Positions 32,696 to 46,100 of a stretch of DNA of 64,000 bases are shown here, piece by piece (within the stretch, counting starts at the first letter, position 1; the number at the start of each line of letters is the position of its first letter). The notes beneath the pieces are model-generated. The model was not told the origin of the DNA. It did not search any database and saw nothing but the letters and a program-made list of their open reading frames with translations. Both the position numbers and the translations under genes were made by a program. Source of the DNA: Phaeodactylum tricornutum CCAP 1055/1. Lineage: Eukaryota; Bacillariophyta; Bacillariophyceae; Surirellales; Neidiaceae. The DNA is taken from positions 496,001 through 560,000 of the forward strand of contig NC_011671.1 of NCBI RefSeq assembly GCF_000150955.2, read 5' to 3'.

Positions 32696-35600
32696 TTACT
32701 TACTTGTGAGGTGTCGCACACCATTCCAGTCGTCTGGCGGGAGCGCACTTTGACTCTCCATAAAGTGAATCAAGCACTTGCAAGCGCCGTCGCCGAAATC
32801 GTTCTGTAGTCGGTTTACTTCTTCATTCTCGCTTTTTCGATTGAAAATTTCGTCACCGAAAGCGTTGTCGTCGTAGTCGATATAACCTTCTTCCAAAACT
32901 GTTTCGATCATCCGGTTGTCGGCCGCTTGTAGAGTCTCAATGGCATCTTTCCATTTTCCTTCCAGGTACTGTTCAACACCGCGTTTGTGAAGTTTCATAA
33001 ACTTTTCGTCCACGTGTTGTCGCATCGATAGTAAGTCTTGATCGACGTCCCATATGTTGGCAGTGTAGGCGTCGGCTTCGGAGTCAGCTTGTTCAGGGGA
33101 CCGTTCGAAGAGAAAGAAGTCCACGCCTTCGAATCGGGCATCATAAGTGTAGATCGGCTGCTTAAGATTGCTACCCTTAACATAAACAGTGTCAAGATGC
33201 CTCAGCTTGGCCCTCGCTGGTTTCGAGAGGAGCTCTTCGACGGCTTTACTCAAAAGAATTGTGACACCATATTGTTTGGCTGCACTCATCATGCGCGATG
33301 CCATGTTCACATGGGGTGAAAGATAGGTAGCATCGATCTTGTATTCACTTCCAACAGCACCCTCGACGGCCCAGCCCGCATCCATACCATAGATAACACT
33401 GACGCTAAACGCCCCGACGCCTGCTCCTAGACGGAAATCTTTTTTCCACGCCTGAAGCTTCACATCCCGGTTGATGCCAGCAAACGATTTCAAAAAAGCA
33501 AGCAACGCGCGGTCAGCAAACCCCTGAATACCGGGTAAGCTTGCCAGCTGCAATGTGTCCATTTCCTTCCCTCCAATATCAAAGCGATTGATACTACCGC
33601 GGGAACCCTGACGGGAGCTTTTCCTCTTCCGAAGCCTCACATTCTTCTTCATCTGAGAGTTGAAGACAACCTCTGTCGCTTTCTTTTTCTTGTCATGAAC
33701 TTCAGTAAAGTCTCCTATACGAAACACCATCAAAAAAGCAGCGCCCAAATTTTTGTTGCATTGCCCACTGTCTCCGAGTGCCCAACGATAAACCTCGTCG
33801 TGAACAACTCTAGCAACATCATTGATCAGAATCATCACATCTCTATCTAGAACCCGAAGTTGTTTGCTGAAATCGTTAATGGCAACAAATCCGAATAGTG
33901 CGTAAACTCTCTTGCCTGGAACTGTTGGATTGAAAACAACAGTTTTCCCATCCTTTGTTCGAGCCAAATTTGTTGAAATGATACCCGCTCCGGCCACGCC
34001 CCAACATTTGCGGAGCAGGTCGGCAATCTTTGCAATGGCGTTGATTAACTGCACGGTTTCGTAGCTTCCAAGTTGCTCCTTATTTCCCTCGTCATCTGAG
34101 CCCCCTATGCTCTTCTCATCTGAAATTTCGCTAGTGTAGGAAGAATGACGAGACTTTCGGCGACCCTTGTCCTGGATTGTTTGCGAAAGAGGGTTTTCAG
34201 CATCTGAAGCAACCATTGAAAGTGTCAGACGAGCGTCATCAGCGACTTATCTCCATTTTGGGAGCAAAATTACTTACATCGAACAACAATACGTAACATT
34301 CTCTGTAAAGGGTTGAGAACCAGGCGCCCCGCATCACCACGCATGACTGTGAGACCGAGGAGGCAAACCATGAATGTAGAAGCTAGCAAAATTAACAGAG
34401 CGGTATTTCTGGTCGGAATTGAAAAAGAAGCGTCAGGATCATGGATTGGCTGAACTTGTCCGAAAAGCACTTCATACATACACAAATGCAATCGTATGCC
34501 CCTCATTGAAAATCGCTTTAACTTCGAATGCAGTGAGACTCTGATTGGGTGCTGACTGTGAACCGAAACCGAAGGAAGCGCTTGAATACTGTATCTCTTC
34601 AAATTCTGTCACTCCGCCTATCCTGAGGCCCAACTGTTCCGCAAAATATGAAGAGGTTGCAGTTGATGGATCGGAGCCGTTCGGCCAAGTAGTTTGCCAC
34701 CGCTGACACGTCAAGCGGGTCTCGTAGCCTGGGCCGCATTGCGTAATGATTCCGTCTTCCAGTTGCCAATCACAACGAACTGGCAGAACCTGCGCCCACA
34801 GTACAAACATATTCTCGGCCGTCGACTCGTAGAATCTATATGCCGTATACACCTCAGCCATAGATCTTAGCCACGCAGACACTGCGTTGAAAAGAAAGTC
34901 GCAGTCATCCGTCGTATTAGCAATCAAGTTGTTGGCCTGAAGCAAAGCAACTTGCTCAGGAGCAACAACATTTTGATCATACAACGAGTTGATCGCCGGA
35001 AAGACAGTAACGACACAGAGACTAGCAAAAGTTTGTGCCAGTAAGAATAAGAGGGTAGCGACATCATTGACCGAGAAAAAGGGAACTGAAAAGACTTACA
35101 GCATAAACAAAGCCCTATGGGAGTTCACCAACATGAGTGCTGTGCCAATTGTAGCAGCCCCGGTGAGTTGCTGATCCTCTTCATTGGACACTGGTTTGCT
35201 CTCGGATGGCGTCTCAAGATTGGCTTGATGTAAATCTCTATCAGGATCGTCCTAAAATATGAAGTCATGCCGACAATTCAGTAAAGGGGGGTTGAATTGA
35301 GCAAAATATTGATATTACAGTACAAACCTTCAATTTGCGCTTGAGTTGCTCCTTCCCTTTTTCTTTTTCAGCCAAGAATAATTCTCTTACGAAATCTGAA
35401 AAATAGCACGAAGAAAGTAAGAGAACAAATTCGACATTGGCATAGTCACGCAAAATCAGAACTTACGTTCTTCAAAGCGAGAACCAACAAAAGTATGAGA
35501 CAACCACATTTGTTTCCAGTGGCGCACGAGGCCAAAAACTCGTAGGAAAGTCAATCCGATAACGACGCGACCCGCAGCAGCCTTCCAGGTCGACTGGCTC

Positions 35601-37572
35601 GTTATAGCATCGATCGACGCCTGAACAAGACTCAGAGGCATACTTTCTCCACAAAAGTTGTCAAAAACGCAACTCATTTGCGGTATGAATAATAACAGGG
35701 CAAGAACCTCACAAAACAGATGATATCGGTTGATATGCCGTGCTGTTGCTGGAGCAAACGCTTTTTCTGACTGCATCAAGTCAAAATAGTTCGGGGGGCG
35801 AATTATAAATTCGAAAATAAGCTCGATCGCTAAAATGATCCACACAACTCTGCAAAGAAAACAACAGAAGAACGCGCACAATGTACAGGGCAACGGAGTC
35901 AGTTTCAAAAAAAGCCGTGAAATTGCGCAACTATCTTTTTCACGTACAGTCCTGTAAGCGCAATGGTGTGATCGTGTTTTGGATCCAAGAAAGCTAGACC
36001 AACGATGTCAAAAAATAAAAAGATGAAGCTACACAGCACCAAAAAGTTGATGGCCGTGAGGCGCATTTTGCATCCATAACCGGATTCGCCGTGCAAAGTG
36101 TTGAGCGCGACAATTTTGGCAGCGGCCCTGGTTGTCTGGTAGCATGGAATAACGCGACGGGAGAAAAAATGAGCGGGCCAGGCGGTCACTCGTCGAACTG
36201 TGTCGGTGATCCTTAGCAAAAAACCATGGTCTTCGACTTCTTGATCGGCTGCTTCAGTCTCATACTTGAGCGTACGGTGTGCGGCGATGTAGGCAGCCTC
36301 CAAACCATCCGAATCCTTCAAAGGGGCCATCCAACCAGGATCTGCCCGTTGCTCGGTGCCCGAATCCACACGACGGACTGTATAGTACCGTTCGTCTTCG
36401 TCGAAATGTACATTCTTGACTATACACAGAACATACTGATGCGGTCCTTGTTTTTGATTTTCTGTCTTACCTTCGCCGGCGGGGTACCCATAGGTGTTCA
36501 CCGGATGAACAGTAAACATTTCCTTGTCAACCTCCGAGTTAGTGATGTTCAGGAGGGTCAGCATGACGAGCACGTGATCATCTTTGCCAAATTGCACCAG
36601 CCCGCGTTTTCCAAGCGATGACGAAGCCGCGACAATGGCTGCGGCAGCGGCAACATTTTCCCAATCACTGTTGTGCTGCTGGGCTCCTAAGCGACTTACA
36701 GCGTCTGTCAGGGACACATCGTGTGGCACGGTAGAACTGTTCTGTCGTTGAAAGATTTGGGACTGGTGTCGCGACGCTCGTTTTGCTGAAGCCGGCAAGA
36801 AGTGACTACTAATTCGACGCAATAGATTTGGACGTGCCTTGGTGTCGGTGGGATCCGAATGGTACGACAGATGCGAGCCACTGTTGGTACGGGCGGACGA
36901 CGCGCCGCTTTGACGATAAAACGAAACTCGATGACGATTCCGGCGCTGGGAAACGAAGCTTTGCGACTCGTTGAGATTATCAGACTGCGACTGCGAAGGA
37001 AGGTTGAGGTTAACTCGTCTTCGATGATGACCTTGAAATTCGTGTACGAGTTCTTCGCTACCGGACGCTGCATCGAAGCGACCCGGTGCGGACCCAACAC
37101 TACGACGAGTATCTGTCGTAGACGTGAAATCGATGGGTGTACCGAATAGCTTGGATCGTCTCCGTGAAGCCGAAGATAGTTCCAGAATACTACTCTGGTC
37201 GGCGCTGTCGTCGTAATCCGAATCCACCGAGGATACGGCGTACGCGGTTTCCCCCTTTTCCCCTTCTGTATCCTCGTTGTTCGTATAGGTATCGTACTCA
37301 TACATGTCAATGGAAGCTCCTCGTGAAATAGACTCTTCTTCTTCTTCAATCAAGGGATCCAGAGGAGCCGAAGCTAAATCATAGGCATTTTCGGAATCAT
37401 CTAGATCCGTCTCAGAACTTCCCGGATACATGCCTGAGCTGCCATCCTCTTCATCACCGTCAGAGCTGTCTTCGTCGAAGCCTCGACGATTGCTACGCAT
37501 TTGACGTTCCAACGCGTCAGCCTTTAATTCCTCTTCTATTTCCTCCATCTCGTCGAGCAGCGAAGAGGACAT
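32696..37572 (-). CDS. Membrane protein with voltage-sensor-like segments, extracellular domain and degenerate class III nucleotide cyclase domain
   Basis: Multi-exon gene from ATG 37572. Exons I can place: 37572-35948, 35849-35467, 35395-35328, 35251-35100, 35021 to about 34487, one ending at 34278, and 34203-32696. The junction near 34440-34610 is unresolved because no good splice pair restores frame. The first 400 residues are acidic and Ser-rich. Membrane segments follow, one with regularly spaced arginines (RVVIGLTFLRVFGLVRHWKQ) like a voltage-sensor S4. Then a Cys-containing extracellular part, a transmembrane helix (LLILLASTFMVCLLGLTV), the juxtamembrane NPLQRMLRIVVRYAENPL, and the cyclase fold. 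In that fold the metal-binding Asp of F(C)DI reads FVAI and that of GDAFL reads GAAFL, so catalysis is doubtful. Confidence 0.75.
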
Positions 37573-38051
37573 GGTACTGACGGTAAACACGGAAACAGAA
37601 GGAGCTCGATAAAAACGCAGTTACCGAGCAAATTCGTTGACAGGTATTCTCTTTGAACAGAGGGGTGGCACCCCAAAAGGTAGTAGGTAGTCCCCAAGGA
37701 GTGACCAACTATATGTTAATCAAGTACGCCTATACGATATTGGACAGAATTATAATACCTGATTGACAGCGAAGCACATATTTCTTACAATCAAAACAGA
37801 CATCATCATCCTTTTCATATTTCCAGGGTCGGCATTATAGGGTTAGGGGACACTAGAGGTCCAAAGAGATATGAGAATTTGGAATCCTAAGCTGTTCGTT
37901 TCCATCAACTAGGACAAAATCAGAAACTAGTAGCGTCGTGCCATGCGACATCATTTGAAAAATTTCTCTTTCAAAGTACCAGAGTCAGATCTGTAGGCCA
38001 ACGCTTTTGCGAAACCCAAGAAAACGATTGTCACAAAAAGCAGTTGTCGCC
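37573..38051. promoter_or_regulatory. Divergent upstream region of the cyclase-like gene and condensin
   Basis: 479 bp between start codons, AT-rich in the middle. No gene or repeat seen. Confidence 0.4.
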
Positions 38052-41000
38052 ATGACGAGAACTGCGGGTACGACGAACACCATGGAACAAGCCAACACTT
38101 CGGGTGTCGAACCCGCGTTTCCTATTCCGGCAAGTCTGCAAGACCTGGAGCGGGCACCGTACAACCTCTTGCCGTATCCGAACGATTTTGCGGACGATGA
38201 CGAGGCTACACGGGCTGATTCCTTTCAGGCCCTCGTCTTTGGCCTCCAGCAAGGCAACGTTGCCTTGCGGTCGCAAGGCATGAATGTGTTCTTCAATACC
38301 GACGAGCAATGGTTGAGTGAAGATCGTTTGCAAGCGCTTTATACGCTAGTACGGTGCGTACAGCAAGCGCTCGCGATGAGATGCTTTTCTCTATTTGCCA
38401 TTTTGATAGTCTCGTCCACATGTACTGCTTTCGTATCTCACGCATTTGCTCTTCTTTCACGACAGAAAATTTGCATCCTTGGCTCCGGCAACCAAAAAGG
38501 GCGTCGTGGAAGTCTTGGTTGACACTGTAAAGCTCTTGTCCAGTTTACTCGAACAGGAATCCGAGACAGTGCCCCAAAGTTTTCGGGATGCCGTTGCGGC
38601 GCACACCTACATGCTCTTCTCCCTTTTGTTTTCAAGCGAGACCGCTGCTGCGGGGGATCTCAACAAGAAAGAATCGACCGAAAAGCAAAGCCTACGCGAA
38701 TCCTGCGTTGCCGGCCTCGTCTGCTTGACGGAAAGTATGGCGAACAATCGCCCGACGCTATGGCAACGCGGAGTTCCCGACGAAGCCGTGATTCTTTTAC
38801 CCTGCCGGGTTGCCTACATACTCTTGGAGCGCGCGACGGGGGTCGTGGCTCGAAAAGCCCTCTGCGGAGACGAAGCGCTGCGGATGATTGCACTCACGGT
38901 CGACTCCGCCGAATCTGCGCTTGCTTCCATAGCCGCCGCTTTGATGGATCTCATGCACTCCCACGAACACATGGCAGTCTTAACGGCCGAGCTTTGTATC
39001 ATGGTCCAGGAACAACCTAGTAATCGGTTGGCAATTGATTTGCTGCGAGAATCGGGACGACTGGAAGGTGCGGACATCAAAGCAAGTGGTATAAAGCACG
39101 TGGCACCGTTTTTGAGCGAATTGGCCAAGCTCCGTCCACGCCTTGTTCTATCGCACTTATCCCACCTTCTCCCGCACATGGCCCGGGAACCCTACCATAT
39201 GCGCTCAGCACTTGTCGCAGCAGCTGCCCACATATTGGAGTATCTCGGAAAGCATTCCCAGCAAGCTGAGACGACGAACCCATCGAGCAATCAAGACGCA
39301 GAAGATGTCGCAAAATCCGCACCCTTGGACGTGGCCAAATCACAAGACGCCTTACTAGACTTGCTTACAGAGCGTGTCTATGATGTCAGCTCTTTTACTC
39401 GATCGGCGACACTCAAAGCCTGGATTGGATTGGTCCAAAATGGGACTCTGCCCAAATCGCGTATCGTACCGGTCACACGGATGGCTATGGATCGACTACA
39501 GGACAAGACAGTCATGGTGCGAAAACAATCCATGCAGGTGAGTATAGTGGAATGAGATGTCCATTTCATTTACGAATTTCTTTCTCACTTTTGCCACTGC
39601 GGTCTACAGCTCTTGACGACGCTTCTAGAAAATAATCCCTTTATGGGAAGTCTCGATCCGGTCCCTTACACTCGTAAGCTTATGGAACTATTTGAATACG
39701 TAAAGAAAAATCTACCGGAGATAATCAGAGAAGCGCATGAGGCCTCACTTATTGGAGTTGAAGACAATGATACACTGAGTGAGATCGAGTTTGCGACTAT
39801 CAAGGCTACTATTGCAGAGGTTGAGAGCTGGGAGATCGATACACTCAGCGAGTCGCAACAGGATTTTTCTACCAAAATAAAGGCTCTCAAGTATACGCAG
39901 TCAGCCGTAGATTTTATCGAAGTATTCGAGCATGCCAATACGGCGCTTGAAGGCATGCTGCTGTCGGCAAATACCAGTGATGTGACAGAAGCCCTACGAT
40001 TCTTTGTCCAGGCTCGGCATTTCCAACTACCCTGCGCCGTGACTGGGATGAAACGTGCCTTGGCTCTCATGTGGTCATCGGAGCAGAGCATCCGAGACGA
40101 AGTCCTCAAAGCGTTTGTCGATGTTTTCATCGCCAAGCCAGGGACGGACGGGTCCGAACTTTTGCCAGATCACGACATTGCCAAGAACCTTTTGGTACTA
40201 AGTGGAAAGTCATCGGTCAGCGAGTTGGCATCCGTCGAAGAAGCCGTCATACGACTTGTCAAGGAAGATCGAATTCCTGCCGAGGTTTTCTTGATTCTTT
40301 GGTCGATTGCTTCCAAAGGGTCAGGGGAAGCCCGAGCTGCAGCACTACAGCTACTTTCAATGGGTGCTGGAGCCGACCGTACCATAGTTGACAGCAAAAG
40401 TCGGATCAAGCTGTTATTGGAAGCTGGTCTTGGAGACTACACCCAAGATCGGAATGATTGGCGATTGGCCGGGGCTGCAGCCATAGTACTCCAGCGTATT
40501 GACCGCGCCAAGGTTGATCCATCAGATGCAAAATTTTTGGTTCTGGAGCGTGTCATTGAGGAGTTGAGTACGGTTGCTCGTGGGGACTGGTGCAGAGATG
40601 ACACACCAGTAGACACACTTCAATGGTTTTCTGCAGCGGAGCAAACCATCAAAGCACTGTTTGTTATTTGCCCTGAACCAGAGAAGGCCTGTTCCGATAT
40701 TATCCTGGGCATGCACGAAACTACCTTCCGCGGTGCCGACCAATGTCACCCTTTACGTCTAGCTCGCTTCTTCCATGTACTCGGTCAGATTGCACTTGAG
40801 CTTCTAGTCTATACAGAGTCGCTCAGTGGAAGTGTTCGTCGAGCAAACGCTCGAAAATCTTTAAAGAAGCAAGAACAAGCTGACCAGGCGAAGGGGAAGA
40901 AGATAGGCTCCAATTCTGGGGACGACGACATTGAAGCTGAGCTTGGTATGGCAGCTGAAGTCGAGGCAGAGAATGAGCGAAAACTGGCCGATATCTCGGA

Positions 41001-42081
41001 GAATGAGATTCTCGGACGTGGATTGGTTAGCGTGTTTGCCCCCCTTCTAGTTCGCGTCGTTGGCAACGACGGCGGGAAGTTTCAGTCGGAGGTGCTCATG
41101 CAGTCTTGTACACTTGCTCTCTGCAAGTTCATGTGCGTGTCTAGCTCGTTTTGTGAAAAGCACCTTTCTTTGTTGTTTAAGGCATTGGCAAACGCCCCGG
41201 CAGAAGACACGATAATGAGGGCCAATACGGTCGTTGCTCTCGGTGATCTGGCATTCCGATTCCCCAATGAGGTGGAGCCATACACGCCCCGTCTCTACGC
41301 TTGTCTCCGAGATTCATCGACAAAAGTGCGTAGGCACACCTTGATGGTTTTGACGCATTTGATTCTGAACGACATGGTCAAGGTGAAGGGGCAGGTCTGC
41401 GAGATTGCGCTCTGCCTTCGCGACGACGATCCAAGAATTCGAGATATGTCCCGTTTGCTTTTTCACGAGCTCAGCAAGCGAAGCAACAACCCAATTTACA
41501 ATCTTCTACCCGACATTATTAGTCAGCTGAGCCTTTTGCCAAACCGAAAGGAGGATTTTCGAGGTATTATGTCCTTCCTGCTTGGCTACATCAAAAAGGA
41601 ACGACAGAATGAAATGCTCACGGAAAAGCTTTGTCTTCGTTTCCCGAAGTGCACGACTGTTTCACAGAAAGCGGACCTTTCTTATTGCATCGCACAACTC
41701 AAACTGAACGAAAAATCGATCAAGTGCCTTTCAGACAACTTTAAACTTTACAAGGAGGCACTTCACGACGATGATGTCAGGAAGTCCTTTGATTCAATGA
41801 TCTCAAAGGCTAAAAAGTTCATGAAGCCTGAGCTTCGACAATTTTTGGAAGAGTGGGAGTCGAAACTGAAGGAATTTGCCGAGCTCGGTGCAGAAAATGA
41901 ATTGGCCGGCGCAAAGGCAGCCAAGGCGAAGAAGCGCGCCTCAAAACGCGCAGCACGGAAGCAGCTGGAGGCTGTGGATGAGATCGAAGACGAGCTGGAG
42001 TTCGATGAAGGTAGCGTAGAAAAAGAGAATACACCGGTGCGGACATCAAGAAGGGCCCGCAAAAATGTTGTTCCAATGTAA
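38052..42081 (+). CDS. NCAPD2: Condensin complex subunit 1 (CAP-D2)
   Basis: Three exons: 38052-38353, 38466-39537 and 39610-42081. Introns are 112 and 72 bp (GTGCGT...CAG and GTGAGT...CAG). The product is 1,281 residues. It is a HEAT-repeat protein throughout. The exon 2-3 joint restores KQSMQLLTTLLENNPF, a conserved condensin D2 segment. Residues about 980-1150 match the Cnd1 domain (MRANTVVALGDLAFRFPNEVEPYTPRLYACLRD, then KVRRHTLMVLTHLILNDMVKVKGQ). The tail is Lys/Arg-rich (KKRASKRAARK, then TSRRARKNVVPM), fitting DNA binding or nuclear import. CAP-D2 belongs to condensin I, which compacts mitotic chromosomes. The ATG at 38052 is the first in frame; upstream codons lack an ATG. Confidence 0.92.
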
Positions 42082-43113
42082 TTGCAAACTAGGCGAAAAC
42101 GTTTTAATGGGGTACAAATTACTTATTCGAAGTATATCTGTTTGTACAGAGCCCGCCCTTCAGCTAGACTATGATGGGTGCTGACAGTCTTCCAATCATC
42201 CAGTCCGAAGCCCGGACTCCAGTGTCTGTAAGTAGCAGTATTGCGCGACCGCCAAAAGGTTGAACCAGCGAGTGACCCTGCAAAGATATTCACTGTCAGC
42301 AGGCATCTCTGTCCAAAAAAAGTGATACGAAGAAAAGTGGTGACGTGATGACGGTGCCACGCCGATAGCAGGTTCCTATTGGTTGGGCAGGCTATCGCAA
42401 TTTTTATTCGTGGTCGGTCATTCTCTGAAGATTATGTTAAAAAGATAGGTGGCACGCGGGGGCTTACCAGAAAATAGGTTCAACTAGAAAATTCGTGGTT
42501 GATCACTCCCAATTAATAATATCGAATTATTCGGAACGTATACTTTCCAATTTTCAACGGTATTTAGAGGCTCACAAAGTGGTACCTGTGCGACCGGTAC
42601 GCGCGTACGAATTTCCCTCTCTTTTTCCCTTATTGAACGGCATCGCTTCGGACGGGCGACAACCTCCAACCGAGATCCGAGAATCAGCGCCATAAGATAC
42701 GCTGGCAGTGCGTACGATTGCCATTCTCTCCGAATATCCGTACTATTTTGCTCGAACGTCTCGGTATCCTGCTACAGTACAAGGTAAGGATGATTGGAGG
42801 GAAAGGAAAACGGGAGATTCTACGGGATCTTCATTTTGTGGCCACTGGCAGTTCGTTCGGCACGCGTCGCCGCTCCAATATCCGGGTTTTTTGGACGTGA
42901 CCTTGGGCTGCTCACAATTTTTGGCTAATATTTTGCCGCACAAAATCCGGCAGACGCGATCGAAACGCTAGCTGTGCTTCGTAGCCTGCGGTACAAAATC
43001 GAAGGGTCACCGCATCTCACACGCATACTAGGTTTCTCCGTCTTCGACCGCTCTCATCCCTGTTTCATCTTTTCCTTCTGCCGTCTGCTTTTCAGCCTTT
43101 CACGGTTTAGGCC
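42082..43113. other. Intergenic between condensin and the zinc-module gene
   Basis: 1,032 bp with only short open frames of no known kind. It should hold the condensin 3' end and the upstream region of the zinc-module gene, with a pyrimidine-rich stretch near 43030-43110 just before the ATG. Confidence 0.45.
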
Positions 43114-46100
43114 ATGTCGTTTGGGGGTCAGTTTGAAGACGCCACTGAAGTGGAGCGTCAGCTCCAGGAGGAGTTGCGGAGACGTCAACAAGCGCTCGGG
43201 GTTGCCGGAGCCCAGCAATCTGCGGCCTTTTCCGCCCTGGCTCGTGCTCGTGCTTCGGACTACGCGCACTTGGGGATATTAGGAGACTCCGCGACCTCGC
43301 AGTTCTACCAGCGTCCCCCTCATTCTCCTTACGGACATGCTCCGAATGCGTACGCCGGTCTACCCCTACAGTATGGTGCGGATCAAGGTGCGCAAGGATC
43401 TCTCGCTCGATTCTACGAAGAGCAACGTCGCCAGCAGCAAGTAGCTCAGCAAGCAGTGCAAGCTAATTACGCGGCACAGTACGGACAGTCGGGAATTGCT
43501 GATCCTCGTGCGTATGCTGCTCCGTACGGAATGCCGCCTGCGGCAACGGCGCCTTCACCGTACACTCAAGAAATGTTGAATTCGCAAGCTGCGCAAACGC
43601 AGAGCGCCACGCCCTCTCAGGATCCGTACCTGCAACAGTACATTCGCGACCGTGACGCAGCAGTTCATCCAAGCCAGATCGTTCCTACGCCCTCCGGATC
43701 CATGCCGTCGCCGTCGATTGACGCCTCGACACCCTTGGCCAAGTCTCCACCGACCGTCCCCTCCTCGCGGACACCCACGAAGACTCCGGCCCCGCGCAAA
43801 CCCCGTTCCACACCCACCAAGTCCAAGAAAATGTCTGCTTTTAAGGAAATGAAGGCGTCTCGGCTGAATCGCGTTATAGATGGATCCATTATTAAAGACG
43901 CCGAAGGAAACGCCACATGGTACACGGGATGTGTGCCATTGGGCTTGGAAGACGACAAGTACTGGCTATCAGAGCTTCAAGTTTACTTGAGAGCTAATTT
44001 TGCGGAGGCATTCGGGGCCACGGAAGAGGACATTGCCGCTCCAATGCATGGGCGCAACAAGCCGATTGCCTTGGGACAGGTTGGCATTCGCTGTATGCAT
44101 TGCAAAAGTAAGTGCCGAGTGCAGGTGCTCTGTTTTTACGAGTTGCCACGGATGGTTTGCTAATCGCTTTCTTCTTGTGCTCAACAATAGGCGACAATCC
44201 TGCTGAGCGCGGACAGCAGGCCACTTCTTATCCGAGCTTGATTAGCGGCATCTACAATTCGGTCCAGCAAATGCTGCGACTTCATCTTGACTGCTGCTTG
44301 GCCATGCCGACGGACGTGCGTCATAAAATTGAAGCCCTCAAGGTTTCGTGCAGCAGCCGCGGTGGCCGAAAACAGTACTGGATCGATTCAGCCAAGCGTT
44401 TGGGATTGGTCGATACTCCTCACGGTATTCACTTTGGCCGCGACCCTCTCGGACCGTTGCCTCCGCTCACCGGTCCCTCGGTAAATTCCAAAGAAGGCCG
44501 GAAGAAGAAGATGGAAAAATGCATTCGTGAACGAGACGAAGCCAAGGTTGCTGCAGGCGAGGATGTCCCCAAACCAGTTCCACCGGTGGATACCCGTCCG
44601 TTGGTTTTCCCGGAGGACAAACCTCTAATCTCTGATTACCTTTACTTGACCCTGGAACAGATGGCTCCATGTCTCCTGATGGAAGCCGACCGTGTTGGAT
44701 GCTACAAGACACGGAAAGTTGGATTTCCGGGATTAGCTTGTAAGCATTGTGTTGGCCAAGCTGGTTGCGGTCGCTACTTCCCCGCTTCCGAAGCATCCTT
44801 GTCGCAGACGACTACTTCTCAGACGATTATGAACCACGTGCGCAATTGTCGTCGCTGCCCTATCGAAATTCGTGAGAACTTGGAAATCATGAAGCGAAAC
44901 CGCATGGGATCTGCGGATCGCAAGCGCCCAAATAGTAAGCCCAAGCACGGCGGTCGCAAAGTTTTCTTCCACCGGCTGTGGTGCCGCATCCAGGATATTC
45001 CGTTCGAGGTGGGCAAGGCGGAAACCAAGGAAAGCAAAAAGAGGTCTTCGAGTAAAACGGGCTCGGCTCTGAAGAAAAAGAAGAGAAACAGTAAGAGCAC
45101 GTCAGACTCGGACGATTCTGAGGAGGATAATTCGGAGAGCGAAGAGGAAACTGCCACGGAAAGTGAAGAAAGTTTGGACGATGAGCAATCAAAAAAGCCC
45201 AAGGCCAAACAAAAGTCGGGACCTTCCACGTCAAGTAAAAAGAAGGCTATCGCGCCATGGCATCACGGCTGCGTTCGTCTCACCAAGTCGGATGACCCAC
45301 ACTGGCTGTCTGAAATGGAATGTTTTGCGCGCAGTGATCTTGTTGAGATCTTCAGCCTTAAAAAGAAAGATTCTCTGGATGGATACAGCGGGCGGAAGGA
45401 ACCAGCGCTAGGACAGATCGGCATTCGCTGTATTTTCTGCAAGATCCTTGATCCGTCGGAACGTCCGAACGGCTACATGTGCTTTCCCGACAGTATGTCT
45501 TCTATTCCAAACAAGGTGGCAGATCTGATTCGTCTCCATTTTCCCACGTGCCCTTCGATGCCGGCAGATCACAAGGAAACATTCAAAGCATTCCGAGGCT
45601 ATGATTCAAAGGTTGCTAACGATGACTCTCAGCAATATTGGGTCGACTCGGCCCGTGACATCGGTGTTTCGAACACCCCGGCCGCATCCGGACATGGCGC
45701 GTGGGGTGTTACTTTCCGACGTGATCCTCTCCAGCCCAGTCCTGCTGACGAATTAGATCTGGAACTTGCCAACAACGAATCCGGATCTTGGGGTATGAAT
45801 TATCTAGTGAACCCCTCGGATCGCGGTCTTTGTACGGATCAAGTGCTTCTGTTGTTGCGACAAGTGCGTCCATGTCGTTTTAAGAAGAGCGACCGCCGCG
45901 CAGGACCGGGATCTCGGGGTCGCGATAGATCAATGGGTTTCCCTGGTCTCGCCTGTATGCATTGCGCGAACAAGAATACACTTGGTCGGTACTTTCCGGT
46001 TACCTCGAAGAATCTGACCGACAATACAGTGAACTCGTTGCAGTCCCATGCATCATCTTGCTCCAGGTGTCCCGAACCGATCAAGGCCTCGCTCGCATAT

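Noticed and set aside
36708-37349. Minus-strand frame of 213 codons in another phase of the cyclase-like exon 1
   Set aside because: Out-of-phase reading of a real exon; Arg/Ser/Thr-rich without features.
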